From Collinsella sp. (GTDB taxonomy: Bacteria; Actinomycetota; Coriobacteriia; Coriobacteriales; Coriobacteriaceae), in assembly GCA_019419455.1 (NCBI GenBank), contig DXZW01000023.1, positions 75,277 through 133,302 of the forward strand: a stretch of DNA of 58,026 bases. The letters run 5' to 3'. Below the pieces are notes generated by a model. The model worked only from the letters and a program-made list of their open reading frames with translations, was not told where the DNA came from and ran no database searches. How positions within the stretch are numbered: the first letter of the stretch is position 1; every line of letters begins with the position of its first letter. This document shows, piece after piece, positions 1 through 11,247 of this stretch. The position numbers and the translations under genes were made by a program.

Positions 1-2
1 AG

Positions 3-161
3 GACTTGTCGTCCACCAACGGAACCATGGTGGTAAACGGCGCGACGAACGTCTGCATCCAGGTCGAGCCCGGCCGCTCCGCTCAGCTCAACCCCGGCGA
101 CGAGCTCAGACTTGGCGAATCCACCACCTACGCTATCCTCCTCGGCGTCGGCGCCCTCTAG
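3..161 (+). CDS. FHA-domain protein, C-terminal fragment
   Basis: The frame is open from the window edge to a TAG at 159-161 and gives 52 residues. It begins DLSSTNGTMVVNG and continues with a GDELRLG segment, which matches the end of a forkhead-associated domain: the S-x-N-G-T block that binds phosphothreonine, then the last beta strands. The protein ends right after the FHA fold, so FHA is its C-terminal domain. The N-terminal part lies outside the window, so the full architecture is unknown. FHA proteins of this kind usually act with Ser/Thr kinases. No clear terminator follows. Confidence 0.8.
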   Translation, partial: DLSSTNGTMVVNGATNVCIQVEPGRSAQLNPGDELRLGESTTYAILLGVGAL

Positions 162-613
162 TCGGCAGATGGGGACGTTCCTTTTATGCCGGCACTCCGG
201 GACACTCCATGGCGCGCCAGGGCCAATCGCCCGGGGACGAAGCGTTCATTTTGGCCCTTGGCGGTCACCCGAGGTAAACCTTTACCGCCCACCTATTATT
301 TGTCGAAATTACACTTGGCGGCGGGGTACAATAAACCCGCATGCGGATTTCCGTTGCGGGTGCCTCCCATCGCCGGGGCGTGCCCGGGAGCATCCGGCAT
401 GCGGCCTTTGCGGCGCTCGGTCATGTGCAAGACGGGCGGTCGGGTCTGTGGGGCGCATCAGTTGCCCCTCGCCTCGGCATGTCTTCTCTCCACGCCACGT
501 ACCTGCTGCTGAGCCTGCCTGCCAGATGATTGGAAGCAACAGCGTAAATCCCATCACGCCAACATCCCGGCGATCGCCGGGGCCTGTATACCTATATGAG
601 AGGAGAGGGGTAT
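162..613 (+). promoter_or_regulatory. nifJ upstream region with candidate promoter and long GC-rich leader
   Basis: No convincing gene is seen in these 452 bases. A TACAAT -10-like hexamer, preceded by GGGG, lies at 327-332. The only TTG-type -35 candidate (TTGTCG, 300-305) is 21 bases upstream, so the spacing is long. If this promoter is real, the nifJ mRNA has about 270 bases of untranslated leader. The leader is GC-rich with several short inverted segments around 340-410. A second, weak -10-like TATACC occurs near 588. A degenerate copy of the GGGGACGTTC repeat family sits at 171-207. Confidence 0.4.
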
Positions 614-4153
<3,540 letters not shown>

Positions 4154-4164
4154 GTCTCCCACCG

Positions 4165-4287
4165 CAGGATCTGAGGGCTGACCTTCGCGGACGTCCTCGG
4201 ACATGAAAGAACCCCCGCTGCGCACTTCGTGCGGCGGGGGTTCTTTCGTCCTGCGGAATGTCCGCGAAGCTCAGCCCTCAGATCCTG
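4165..4287. repeat. 27-bp inverted repeat framing the nifJ terminator
   Basis: Bases 4165-4191 and 4261-4287 are reverse complements with one mismatch in 27 (one side begins CAGGATCTGAGGGCTGA). They enclose the 4207-4246 terminator, so the RNA could form a long nested hairpin. No gene product is implied. Confidence 0.85.
4207..4246 (+). terminator. Rho-independent terminator of nifJ
   Basis: AAGAACCCCCGC (4207-4218) pairs with GCGGGGGTTCTT at the other side of a short GC-rich loop, followed by T residues. The stem is nearly symmetric with A and T runs on both sides, so it may also stop transcription arriving from the minus strand. Confidence 0.9.
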
Positions 4288-4355
4288 CTACGACTACGTC
4301 CTCGGATTGTGGGGCTGAATGAAGGACGTGGCTGTGGGGGTGCCTTGTCCCGGTC

Positions 4356-4384
4356 GTGGTTTCGCGGCTTTGCCGCGAAACCAC
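4356..4384 (-). terminator. Perfect 12-bp hairpin downstream of the ATPase gene
   Basis: GTGGTTTCGCGG and CCGCGAAACCAC are exact reverse complements around a 5-base loop. The hairpin lies 48 bases past the stop of the minus-strand ATPase gene. There is no good T tract, so it may be an mRNA-end hairpin or a repeat element rather than a classical terminator. Confidence 0.5.
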
Positions 4385-4431
4385 GCGCTGCTTTGGGCAT
4401 AGAGGGGGACTTGGTTGCGGACCCAGATGGC

Positions 4432-5793
4432 CTAGAGGGATATGGGTGCAAACGAGAAATCGTTGTTGGGGTCGTCCTTTTCCATAAACTCATCGAGACA
4501 GAATGTCATATAGATTGGAACGTAAAGGATCTTGCCCTCTTTGCAAAGGTTTTCGTGGCTCAGCACAACGGCCTCGGGAATTTTGTACTCGCCAACACTC
4601 ATCAAACGGTCGAGGGCTGCATGTGCTCGAACTTTCTTGCCCGATTTGACTTCGATTGGGACAACATATCCTCGGGCGCCTTCGATTACAAAGTCGACTT
4701 CACCGACCTCACGTGTTTGGTAGTACCACGTATCTGCTCCAAGGGCGACAAGCTCCTGCGCGACCACGTTCTCATAGAGACCGCCGAGGTTGGGGGTTTT
4801 CATATCAAGGTAGACAGCGCGTGCCGTGCTGCCGGGATACCGTGATGCGAGCATGCCTGTATCAGACTCGTATAGTTTAAAGGCGGTCGCCTTCTCTGTC
4901 CTCTTAAGAGGACTCCGGGCCTCCGTCACCTGGGCGACCATCAAACCGACGCCCGCGTTCACCAGCCATAGGAAATCCTGCTCGTATTTTTGAAGGCGAG
5001 CCCCCTCGCCCAGGGATGAAACAACAAAGCGATGGGACTCCGCCTCAAGCTGAACGGGAATTTGCTCGAAAATGGAGCGAACGTTAAACGCTCGAGTCGA
5101 TGCATATTTAGAGATATCGCTTTTGTACTGATTGACTAGCTGAATTTGAAGCTCACGCGTTCTCACGAGCGAATAGCCCGAATCGATATAGTTCTGAACG
5201 ACCTCCGGCATGCCGCCGCAAACGATATAGGCTCTAAAGTTTTTGAGCATCGCTTCATGAATATAGTTTTCGACGGGACGTCTCTCGACAAGGCGGCTGC
5301 GAATATCTGCAAGCACATTTTCGCTGACGCTGTTTGCCCAACAAAACTCTTCAAAATCCATCGGCCGCATAACAATGTGCTCGACATACCCTACCGGAAA
5401 AGAAGAGATCCCCTTAAACTCAGTCCCAAGCATAGACCCCGAGAAGACATAGCTAAAGCGTCCGTCCTCGACCAGCGCCTTCATAAGTGTAACGATCTGC
5501 GGATACTCCTGAATCTCATCGACGAAGATAAGCGTGTCTCCTTCAACAAGCGGTGCATCCGCAAGAAGGGCCACACGGTTGATGAAGTCAATGGAGTTCT
5601 TAGCGCCAACAAGTACGTCTCTTGCCTCGGCATCAAGTAGCAGATTGACCTCATAATACGAAGCGTAGTTGCTCTTTCCAAACGCGCGAATCGCATAGCT
5701 CTTGCCAATCTGACGCGCACCGGTAACAAGCAGGGCCTTATGGGAGTTATTCTTCCAGCTCAAAAGCCTATCAGTGACCTTGCGGCGTAGCAT
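4432..5793 (-). CDS. AAA_14 / DUF4143-type ATPase
   Basis: The 453-residue protein has an N-terminal P-loop ATPase domain (Walker A GARQIGKS at 25-32, Walker B LIFVDEIQ near 88-95, an FSGSML sensor segment). It ends in a DUF4143-like domain with nuclease-fold features (EVGEVDFVIEG then PIEVKSGKK near the C-terminus). These are common accessory genes in gut bacteria and their cellular role is not established. The ATG at 5793 has GAGGTG upstream. GC content is lower than in the neighbours, which suggests horizontal acquisition. The upstream region carries 34-bp tandem repeats. A second protein of the same family is at 38055-39212. Confidence 0.85.
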   Translation of the reverse strand: MLRRKVTDRLLSWKNNSHKALLVTGARQIGKSYAIRAFGKSNYASYYEVNLLLDAEARDVLVGAKNSIDFINRVALLADAPLVEGDTLIFVDEIQEYPQIVTLMKALVEDGRFSYVFSGSMLGTEFKGISSFPVGYVEHIVMRPMDFEEFCWANSVSENVLADIRSRLVERRPVENYIHEAMLKNFRAYIVCGGMPEVVQNYIDSGYSLVRTRELQIQLVNQYKSDISKYASTRAFNVRSIFEQIPVQLEAESHRFVVSSLGEGARLQKYEQDFLWLVNAGVGLMVAQVTEARSPLKRTEKATAFKLYESDTGMLASRYPGSTARAVYLDMKTPNLGGLYENVVAQELVALGADTWYYQTREVGEVDFVIEGARGYVVPIEVKSGKKVRAHAALDRLMSVGEYKIPEAVVLSHENLCKEGKILYVPIYMTFCLDEFMEKDDPNNDFSFAPISL

Positions 5794-5808
5794 TAAAACA
5801 CCTCATTG

Positions 5809-5899
5809 ACAAAAATTGGCAAATAGATTTGCCCCTAATCATACAAAAATTGACAAATAGATTTGACCAAAATCATACAAAAATTGGCAAATAGCAAAG
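5809..5899. repeat. 34-bp tandem repeats upstream of the ATPase gene
   Basis: Units start at 5809, 5843 and 5877 (the third is partial). Each begins ACAAAAATTGRCAAATAG and the first two end with AATCAT. The spacing is exactly 34 bases, and the block starts 15 bases upstream of the ATPase start codon. It looks like an iterated protein-binding site or operator, possibly for autoregulation. This is inference from the layout only. Confidence 0.85.
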
Positions 5900-5900
5900 C

Positions 5901-6119
5901 TCACTTAGGCCTCAAAGCCAGCGAGCCAGCACGGTACTTTGCGAAAAGGCTGGCGGCGCTGTTGTTGAGGGTGGCCAAGTCGGCGGTGTTGCCGTTGACG
6001 TTCTCGGCTGCCTGGGCGCGCAGGAGCGAAAGGGCGTCGGCAGCGTTCATGCAGTAGCCGACGGTAAAGTTCCATACTGCGAACTCACAGTCGCTTGCCG
6101 CAGGGTGAAGCGCGATCGG
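5901..6119 (-). pseudogene. Short coding remnant of unknown origin
   Basis: On the minus strand a frame stays open for 72 codons between a TAG (6120-6122) and a TGA (5901-5903). It includes the stretches DCEFAVWNFTVGYCM and NAADALSLLRAQAAENVNG and ends LALRPK. Codon choice is GC-rich and gene-like, unlike the AT-rich flanks. Its start could be the ATG at 6050 (49 residues), but no good ribosome site precedes it. I read it as the tail of a lost gene. I do not recognise the family. Confidence 0.4.
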
Positions 6120-6485
6120 CTATCCCTTATGTTGGATGAAAAGCCCCATGTTTTTGCAGGGGTGCATACTCGTCAAATTAATGTATAGAATCGCGTATAG
6201 CGCGAGTAAGATATTGCGCTGTCCGTTTTGTGTTTAGCAAAGATATAGTTTGCATAATCTGGTCTAATCCCTGCTCTATTTAAATAAAGTTGCACGTAAA
6301 TGGCGTAGATATACCTGAACTGGGCTTCTTTACGCTGAGCGGGTAAAATCGACCGTTCGCCGCTTAGGTATTTTCAAAATGAATAAAATGAGGGATAACA
6401 GGAATATAAACCTTAATAAACTCGCGTATCGCACGGACGCGGGTTATTAATGGGTTGTAGGCCTTTTACAGAAAGGATTCCAGCA
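6120..6485 (+). promoter_or_regulatory. AT-rich region upstream of arcC1
   Basis: These 366 bases have no gene and are much richer in A+T than the surroundings. -10-like hexamers occur at 6253-6258 (CATAAT) and 6344-6349 (TAAAAT, preceded by GGG). No -35 is convincing. The region very probably holds the arcC1 promoter and may hold regulator sites, but I cannot assign one with confidence. Confidence 0.35.
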
Positions 6486-7448
6486 ATGTCTAAGCCTCTT
6501 GGCAAGCCCGATCGTATTGTCGTCGCCCTCGGCGGCAACGCCCTCGGCAACAACCCCGTCGAGCAGATCGAGGCCGTGAGCAACACCGCCCACGCTCTCC
6601 TCGGCCTCATCGAGCAGGGCAACGAGATCATCATCACCCACGGCAACGGCCCGCAGGTCGGCATGATCCAGAACGCCTTCGCCGCTGCCCACGATGCCAT
6701 CGGCACCCCCGAGATGCCGCTGCCCGAGTGCGGCGCCATGTCCCAGGGCTACATCGGCTATCACCTGCAGCAGGGCATCGGCCGCGAGATGCACAAGCGC
6801 TATAAGCGTTGGCACGCCGCCACCGTCGTCACCCAGATCGAGTGCGACCCGGATGATCCCGCGTTCAAGAACCCGACCAAGCCGATCGGCCCCTTCTACA
6901 CCGAGGAGCAGGCCAAGGAGTTCATGGCCGAGGACCCCTCCAAGGTCTTCGTCGAGGATTCCGGCCGCGGCTGGCGTCGCGTCGTCGCTTCCCCCGATCC
7001 CAAGAAGATCGTCGAGGCCGACTCCATCCTCAACCTGCTCGACAACGAGTTCATCGTCATCGCCTGCGGTGGCGGCGGCATCCCCGTCGTCCGCGACTAC
7101 GAGAACAAGGGCTGCTACAAGGGCGTTCCCGCCGTCATCGACAAGGACCTGGGCGGCGAGCTGCTGGCCGAGGACTGCGACGCCGACGTTCTGTTCCTGC
7201 TGACCGCCGTCGAGCATGTCGCCATCAACTTTGGCAAGCCCAACCAGGAGGAGCTCGAGGACCTCACCGCCGACGAGGCCGAGCGCCTGGCCGACGAGGG
7301 CCAGTTCGGCAAGGGTTCCATGGAGCCCAAGGTCCGCGCCGCCATCAAGTTCGCCCGCTCCCGCAAGGGCCGCACCTGCATCATCGGCGCCCTGGACAAG
7401 GCCGCCGAGACCATGGCTGGCCTCTCCGGTACCCGCATCCACGAGTAG
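6486..7448 (+). CDS. arcC: Carbamate kinase, first copy
   Basis: This cytoplasmic enzyme transfers phosphate from carbamoyl phosphate to ADP, giving ATP, ammonia and CO2: the last, energy-yielding step of the ADI pathway. The 320 residues match the family. The nucleotide-binding VVALGGNALGNN is near residue 11, HGNGPQVG follows near 52, and there is an IACGGGGIP motif. The ATG at 6486 has GAAAGGA upstream; an in-frame ATG at 6450 lacks one. It stands alone with its own upstream region and terminator. From 6519 to the stop it is identical to arcC2 (13610-14572). Only about the first 11 codons differ, with L5 here against Y5 there. Confidence 0.97.
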   Translation: MSKPLGKPDRIVVALGGNALGNNPVEQIEAVSNTAHALLGLIEQGNEIIITHGNGPQVGMIQNAFAAAHDAIGTPEMPLPECGAMSQGYIGYHLQQGIGREMHKRYKRWHAATVVTQIECDPDDPAFKNPTKPIGPFYTEEQAKEFMAEDPSKVFVEDSGRGWRRVVASPDPKKIVEADSILNLLDNEFIVIACGGGGIPVVRDYENKGCYKGVPAVIDKDLGGELLAEDCDADVLFLLTAVEHVAINFGKPNQEELEDLTADEAERLADEGQFGKGSMEPKVRAAIKFARSRKGRTCIIGALDKAAETMAGLSGTRIHE

Positions 7449-7513
7449 TCTCTACTCTGTTGCCTCTCTCGTGGGCGCCAGGCAAGACGCCCACAGACTA
7501 GCCTCTCTTCATG

Positions 7514-7546
7514 AGCCCCGCGGTCCGCTCCGGCTGCGGGGCTTTT
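7514..7546 (+). terminator. Terminator of arcC1
   Basis: AGCCCCGCGGTC pairs with GGCTGCGGGGCT around CGCTCC, followed by TTTT. The matching terminator after arcC2 differs at two stem positions. Pairing is kept in both: two G-U pairs here are A-T pairs there. Confidence 0.93.
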
Positions 7547-7589
7547 GCTGTTTGAGATGTGTGCAGGGGGTAAACAAGAGCAAATTTGG

Positions 7590-8240
7590 TTAGATGCTCA
7601 GATCATGGGATGCCTGAAACCAGACGATGACTCCCAGAATCCTAATTCGGCGTTTGTCCAGCACAATATCCGGTTCCGCTGTGCGATAGGAGTGGGATGA
7701 GAGCATCACGGTGTTTGTGCCGGTGCTATAACGCCGTATGACGATTCTCGAATTATCGGCCAAAGCGAGGACGGAGCATCCGTTCCAGGGTTTCAGACTG
7801 GGATCCACGAGGAGATGAGATCCAATCGGATAGCATTTGGACATGGCGGACGTATCCATTTGAACAAAGAAGCACCCGCGATGTTTCTTGAATACGGATG
7901 AGGGAAGCGCGGTTGTTCCGGTTTGTTTAAGTCCCGTTCTGCCTCCATTCATCTGGATTTTAAATACATCGCAAAGGGAATCAGTAGTAACTTCTCTGGA
8001 TTCCCCCTTTCGCTCCTCGTGGTCGAGCTTTGCGGCAAGCCCTGCGGTTTCAGATGTGAGGTCGTCGAGCTGCAGGTTAAATTTCGATACTATCTTGAAT
8101 AACGTTGAGCGGCGGATTGCATAGCGGTCCTTTTCCCAGCGGCATACCGTTTCTTTGGAGACGCCGATGACTGCTGCGAACTCCTCTTGCGTTAGCTGGT
8201 CGCGCTTGCGAAGCGCCTTTATGTTTTGACCCGTTCCCAT
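7590..8240 (-). CDS. XRE-family regulator with S24/LexA-like C-terminal domain
   Basis: The 216-residue protein starts with a helix-turn-helix of the Cro/CI type (IKALRKRDQLTQEEFAAVIGVSKETVCRWEKDR). Its C-terminal half resembles the S24/LexA-like fold (GCFFVQMDTSAMSKCYPIGSHLLVDPS). I do not see a clear Ser-Lys self-cleavage dyad, so it may be a sensor domain only. The ATG at 8240 lies one base after the TAA of the ADI paralogue, which implies translational coupling; the ribosome site is weak. Its place inside the arginine catabolism locus suggests local control, but no target is shown. Confidence 0.8.
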   Translation of the reverse strand: MGTGQNIKALRKRDQLTQEEFAAVIGVSKETVCRWEKDRYAIRRSTLFKIVSKFNLQLDDLTSETAGLAAKLDHEERKGESREVTTDSLCDVFKIQMNGGRTGLKQTGTTALPSSVFKKHRGCFFVQMDTSAMSKCYPIGSHLLVDPSLKPWNGCSVLALADNSRIVIRRYSTGTNTVMLSSHSYRTAEPDIVLDKRRIRILGVIVWFQASHDLSI

Positions 8241-8241
8241 G

Positions 8242-9492
8242 TTATGAAGTGCGGACGAGGGGAAGGCAGAGGCAGTTGGGACCGCCAAAGCCGTTTGTCA
8301 GCTCGAAGATAGAGATGGGGACAAGTTCAATACCTGCCTGCTCCAGTGCTTTGTTGGTTTCGGCGTTTTCTTCGTATACGCAGACCTTGCCGGGCTCCAA
8401 ACAAAGGGTGCTTGTGGCATTGTTGGACCTTTCGACCTCTGCTGCACCGGGATTTGAGCCACCGCAAAGGATAAATTGCAACGAACTTGAACCTAGGGCT
8501 AATCGCAACGCTTCTTTCAGTCCGCCTTCGACATGGCGTGCCCGGGTTGTCCCTTCCGATCTGCCCCGTGTGATGCGGTAGACCCGCGCTTGGTCGAGAA
8601 GTTCACGGGCAACGAGGAATGTCTCGTAGCCAACGCGAGTGAAATATGTGTCGAGATGAATGCAGAGGTCATCGTAGGGGACCTGAATGGCCCATACGGA
8701 CTCAATAGTCGAGTTCTCATCCCAGAGCAAGTTATTTGCCAGGGTGTCTATCGCCGCCGGCTCGGTTCGCTGGGAGATTCCAATGGCTACGTTTTCGCTG
8801 TTGAGGTTGTGCAGGTCGCCGCCTTCAATGTGGAAAGTCGATTCATGCTTGAAGAACTGGGGAGTCTCGCGGAAATCCGGGTGATACGTAAAAATCGTTT
8901 TATAGGCGATAACCTCACGGTTGCGCTCTGGCCAGTACATATGGTTGAGCGTGACGCCTTCGCCGATGACGCTTGCCGGATCGCGAGTGAACCACATGGT
9001 GTTAAGGGGGCTTACGAGAAGGTCGTCGGGCGAGTATGCATCTCCCGTCAGTTTTGCGAGGCTGAATACCTCCTTATCCGTATCGAAGACCTGGGAGTAG
9101 CGGATGCCATTGACCGCTGCTTGAGCCAGGGCACGGGAGTCTTCGATGCGTTCGAGATACTCGCGAATGGCAGATTCGAGCTCAATGCCCCGAGCGCCAC
9201 ATTCTAAAACGTAGCTATCGATAAAAGAGCGACGCGCCTGCTCTGTCGCATCAAGGGCTTCGGTAAGAAGGTTTTCGAGATAGAGAATCTCTACCCCTTC
9301 GTGCTCGAGCATTGCCGAGTAAGCATGATGCTCCCTAAGGGCTTTATCAAGATCGAATGAGCTGCTAGACGGACGCAACGTAAAGACCCGATTGAACTGC
9401 CCGTCGGGGTAGTTGCGCGTTTCGGGGCCGGGACAGTGCAGGAGCACCCTTTTTAGCTTTCCTATTTCGTTTTGAACATGCAATGCGGACAT
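8242..9492 (-). CDS. Arginine deiminase paralogue
   Basis: The 416-residue protein belongs to the arginine deiminase (guanidino-group modifying) family and may hydrolyse arginine to citrulline and ammonia. The catalytic residues are all visible: Asp in FTRDP, Glu in FHIEGGD, His in CIHLDTYF and the nucleophile Cys in GGPNCLCLP near the end. The residue before that Cys is Asn, whereas arcA here has Arg (GGPRCMTMP); this Arg is usually conserved, so activity or substrate may differ. The start was set at the ATG at 9492 (MSALHVQNEIG), where similarity to arcA begins. It is divergent from arcD and coupled to the XRE gene. Confidence 0.85.
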   Translation of the reverse strand: MSALHVQNEIGKLKRVLLHCPGPETRNYPDGQFNRVFTLRPSSSSFDLDKALREHHAYSAMLEHEGVEILYLENLLTEALDATEQARRSFIDSYVLECGARGIELESAIREYLERIEDSRALAQAAVNGIRYSQVFDTDKEVFSLAKLTGDAYSPDDLLVSPLNTMWFTRDPASVIGEGVTLNHMYWPERNREVIAYKTIFTYHPDFRETPQFFKHESTFHIEGGDLHNLNSENVAIGISQRTEPAAIDTLANNLLWDENSTIESVWAIQVPYDDLCIHLDTYFTRVGYETFLVARELLDQARVYRITRGRSEGTTRARHVEGGLKEALRLALGSSSLQFILCGGSNPGAAEVERSNNATSTLCLEPGKVCVYEENAETNKALEQAGIELVPISIFELTNGFGGPNCLCLPLVRTS

Positions 9493-9769
9493 ATGACCTC
9501 GCTTTGGCGATGAGTATTTATTGCTTCCATAGTGGCACATTACGAGATCGTTTCAATTTACATCATATCTGTCACAGGCGAATGGCACGAGCCGAGCTGC
9601 TAATTGATGTTAAACATCAATTAGCAGAGTAAATTGACGAATTACATCAATCTAAAGGCCGTTTACGGGCCGATGGCTTTCGTTGACGGGCGATGGGACG
9701 TAAGGAGGTTTTGTGCGATGACACAATGGCTTTGCCGGCAACGAAAAACCCCTGAATTAAGGAGGAGAG
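9493..9769. promoter_or_regulatory. Divergent promoter region of the ADI locus with palindromic operator
   Basis: This 277-base region separates the minus-strand ADI paralogue/XRE unit from the plus-strand arcD-arcA-arcB-arcC2 unit. A perfect palindrome lies at 9597-9627 (CTGCTAATTGATGTT, one centre base, then its reverse complement). Related half sites of the TTACATCA type occur at 9642-9651 and near 9557. This is the expected place for an arginine- or growth-responsive regulator to control both units. Which protein binds cannot be read from the sequence. Confidence 0.75.
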
Positions 9770-9885
9770 ATGGCAGAGACAGAAAAGAAGCGTGCCTTTC
9801 GAGTTCCGCACGTATACACCATCATTCTCGTCTTGATGGCCGTATTTGCCGTTCTGACCTGGGTCGTGCCTTCGGGTTCGTTTGA
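9718..9885 (+). CDS. Possible arginine-rich leader peptide overlapping arcD
   Basis: An ATG at 9718 follows an excellent ribosome site (AAGGAGG, ending at 9708). It opens a 55-residue frame starting MTQWLCRQRKTPELRRRDG. Twelve of the 55 residues are arginine. The frame runs over the start of arcD (9770) in another phase. Translation could couple to arcD or sense charged tRNA-Arg. Against this, the part inside arcD takes its composition from a shifted GC-rich frame, so only the first 17 codons are independent evidence. Confidence 0.35.
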   Translation: MTQWLCRQRKTPELRRRDGRDRKEACLSSSARIHHHSRLDGRICRSDLGRAFGFV

Positions 9886-11206
9886 ACGCCAGGAGGTTAA
9901 CGGCCGTGAGGTAACAGTTTCGGGCACCTATGAGCCTATCGACAAGGTCTATACGGACGAGGACGGCAACGAGGTTGATCTTCGCCAAGGTGTCTTCGAA
10001 GTGCTTGAGGCTCCTGCGATCGGTATCCAGCAAGCGGTCGAGGTCGTTGCGTTCATTTTGATCGTGGGAGGTTCCTTCCAGGTCATCACGGCGACCGGAG
10101 CCATCACGAGCGGCGTTGCTCGAGTGGTGAAGAAGTTCAAGAGCAAGGACGTCCTCATCATCCCGATCCTAATGGTGCTCTTTGCCTTGGGTGGCAGCAC
10201 CTTTGGTATGGCAGAGGAAACGCTTCCGTTCTTTGCGATTCTTATGCCGATCATGATGGCCATGGGCTTCGACTCAATTACGGCGTTCATGACGGTGTTT
10301 GTGGGCGCCCGTATCGGATACATCGCATCTACCGTCAATCCGTTTAACGTTCTGATTTCTCAGGGCATCCTCGGCATCCAGGGCAACCCTCAGCTTTGGC
10401 TGCGTACTATCGCCCTTGTCGTGCTTACTGCGGTTGGCGTCGCATGGGTTGTAATGTATGCCCTCAAGGTGAAGAAAAACCCCGAAGCGTCCCCCGCTTT
10501 CCACGATGATATCGAGAAGCGCAAAGAGTTTGGCGCGGACGAGAATCTCCTCGATAGCGAGTTCACCGCTAGGCAAAAAGCCGTCATGGTTATTTTCGTG
10601 CTTGGACTTGGCGCTATCATTTGGGGTCTGGTGGCCCAGGGCTGGTACATGAACGAAATCTCTGCGATTTTCTTGGCCATGGCCCTTCTTTCGGGTGTTG
10701 TTTCCGGGATGAATGAGAAGGAAATCGCCGGCGAGTTCGTTAAGGGAATTGCAGACTTCGCGTTCTCTGCCATCGTTGTTGGACTTGCCCGCGGAATCCT
10801 CGTAATCGCCAATGACGGCCTCATCATCGATACGATTCTCAATACGCTCGCCACGGCTCTCGCTGGAGTTCCAGCCGTTATCTTTACGAGCATCCTCTAT
10901 GTCGTGGATAACCTTCTGTCGATCCTCGTTCCGAGCTCCTCGGGCATCGCTGCTCTTACGATTCCCATTTTCGGCCCGCTTGTTGAGCTGATGGGCTTAA
11001 ACCCCGAGGCTGCAGTTACTGGTCTTTCCATGGGCAGCGCGGCCATGTCTCTCATTTCGCCAACAAGCGCGATGCTCGTTGCCGGTCTTGGCGTCTGCAA
11101 GATTCCGCTTGGCCAGTGGTGGAAGGTTGCTTGGAAATTCTTCCTGGTCGTGAGCGTTATCTGCATGGCATTCACTGCGGTTTCGGGCCTTATCCCCCTG
11201 CCGTAA
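9770..11206 (+). CDS. arcD: YfcC/ArcD-type arginine-ornithine antiporter
   Basis: This 478-residue polytopic membrane protein of the DcuC/YfcC family has about 11-12 hydrophobic segments. The first is at residues 16-35, followed by a loop with acidic residues. Landmarks include GSTFGMAEETLPFF and VPSSSGIAALTIPI. In ADI operons this family exchanges external arginine for internal ornithine. The ATG at 9770 has AAGGAGGAG just upstream. It is the first gene of the arcD-arcA-arcB-arcC2 unit. The exact substrate is inferred from context, because other YfcC relatives carry dicarboxylates or other amino acids. Confidence 0.88.
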   Translation: MAETEKKRAFRVPHVYTIILVLMAVFAVLTWVVPSGSFERQEVNGREVTVSGTYEPIDKVYTDEDGNEVDLRQGVFEVLEAPAIGIQQAVEVVAFILIVGGSFQVITATGAITSGVARVVKKFKSKDVLIIPILMVLFALGGSTFGMAEETLPFFAILMPIMMAMGFDSITAFMTVFVGARIGYIASTVNPFNVLISQGILGIQGNPQLWLRTIALVVLTAVGVAWVVMYALKVKKNPEASPAFHDDIEKRKEFGADENLLDSEFTARQKAVMVIFVLGLGAIIWGLVAQGWYMNEISAIFLAMALLSGVVSGMNEKEIAGEFVKGIADFAFSAIVVGLARGILVIANDGLIIDTILNTLATALAGVPAVIFTSILYVVDNLLSILVPSSSGIAALTIPIFGPLVELMGLNPEAAVTGLSMGSAAMSLISPTSAMLVAGLGVCKIPLGQWWKVAWKFFLVVSVICMAFTAVSGLIPLP

Positions 11207-11247
11207 AAGCAAAACCCTACATACAGTTGTAAGAAAGAAGGATAGAG

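Noticed and set aside
309..557. Short frames in the nifJ leader on both strands
   Set aside because: Arg/Pro/Cys-rich, no ribosome site; they fit a non-coding leader better.
5809..5899. CRISPR-like array upstream of the first ATPase
   Set aside because: The repeats are contiguous 34-bp units without unique spacers, only three copies, and no cas genes are present.
5863..6057. 64-codon plus-strand frame after the 34-bp repeats
   Set aside because: It starts inside a repeat unit, and the minus strand of the same bases reads more like a real coding remnant.
9597..9627. FNR/Crp-type box
   Set aside because: The TTGAT and ATCAA halves are 7 bases apart, not the usual 4.
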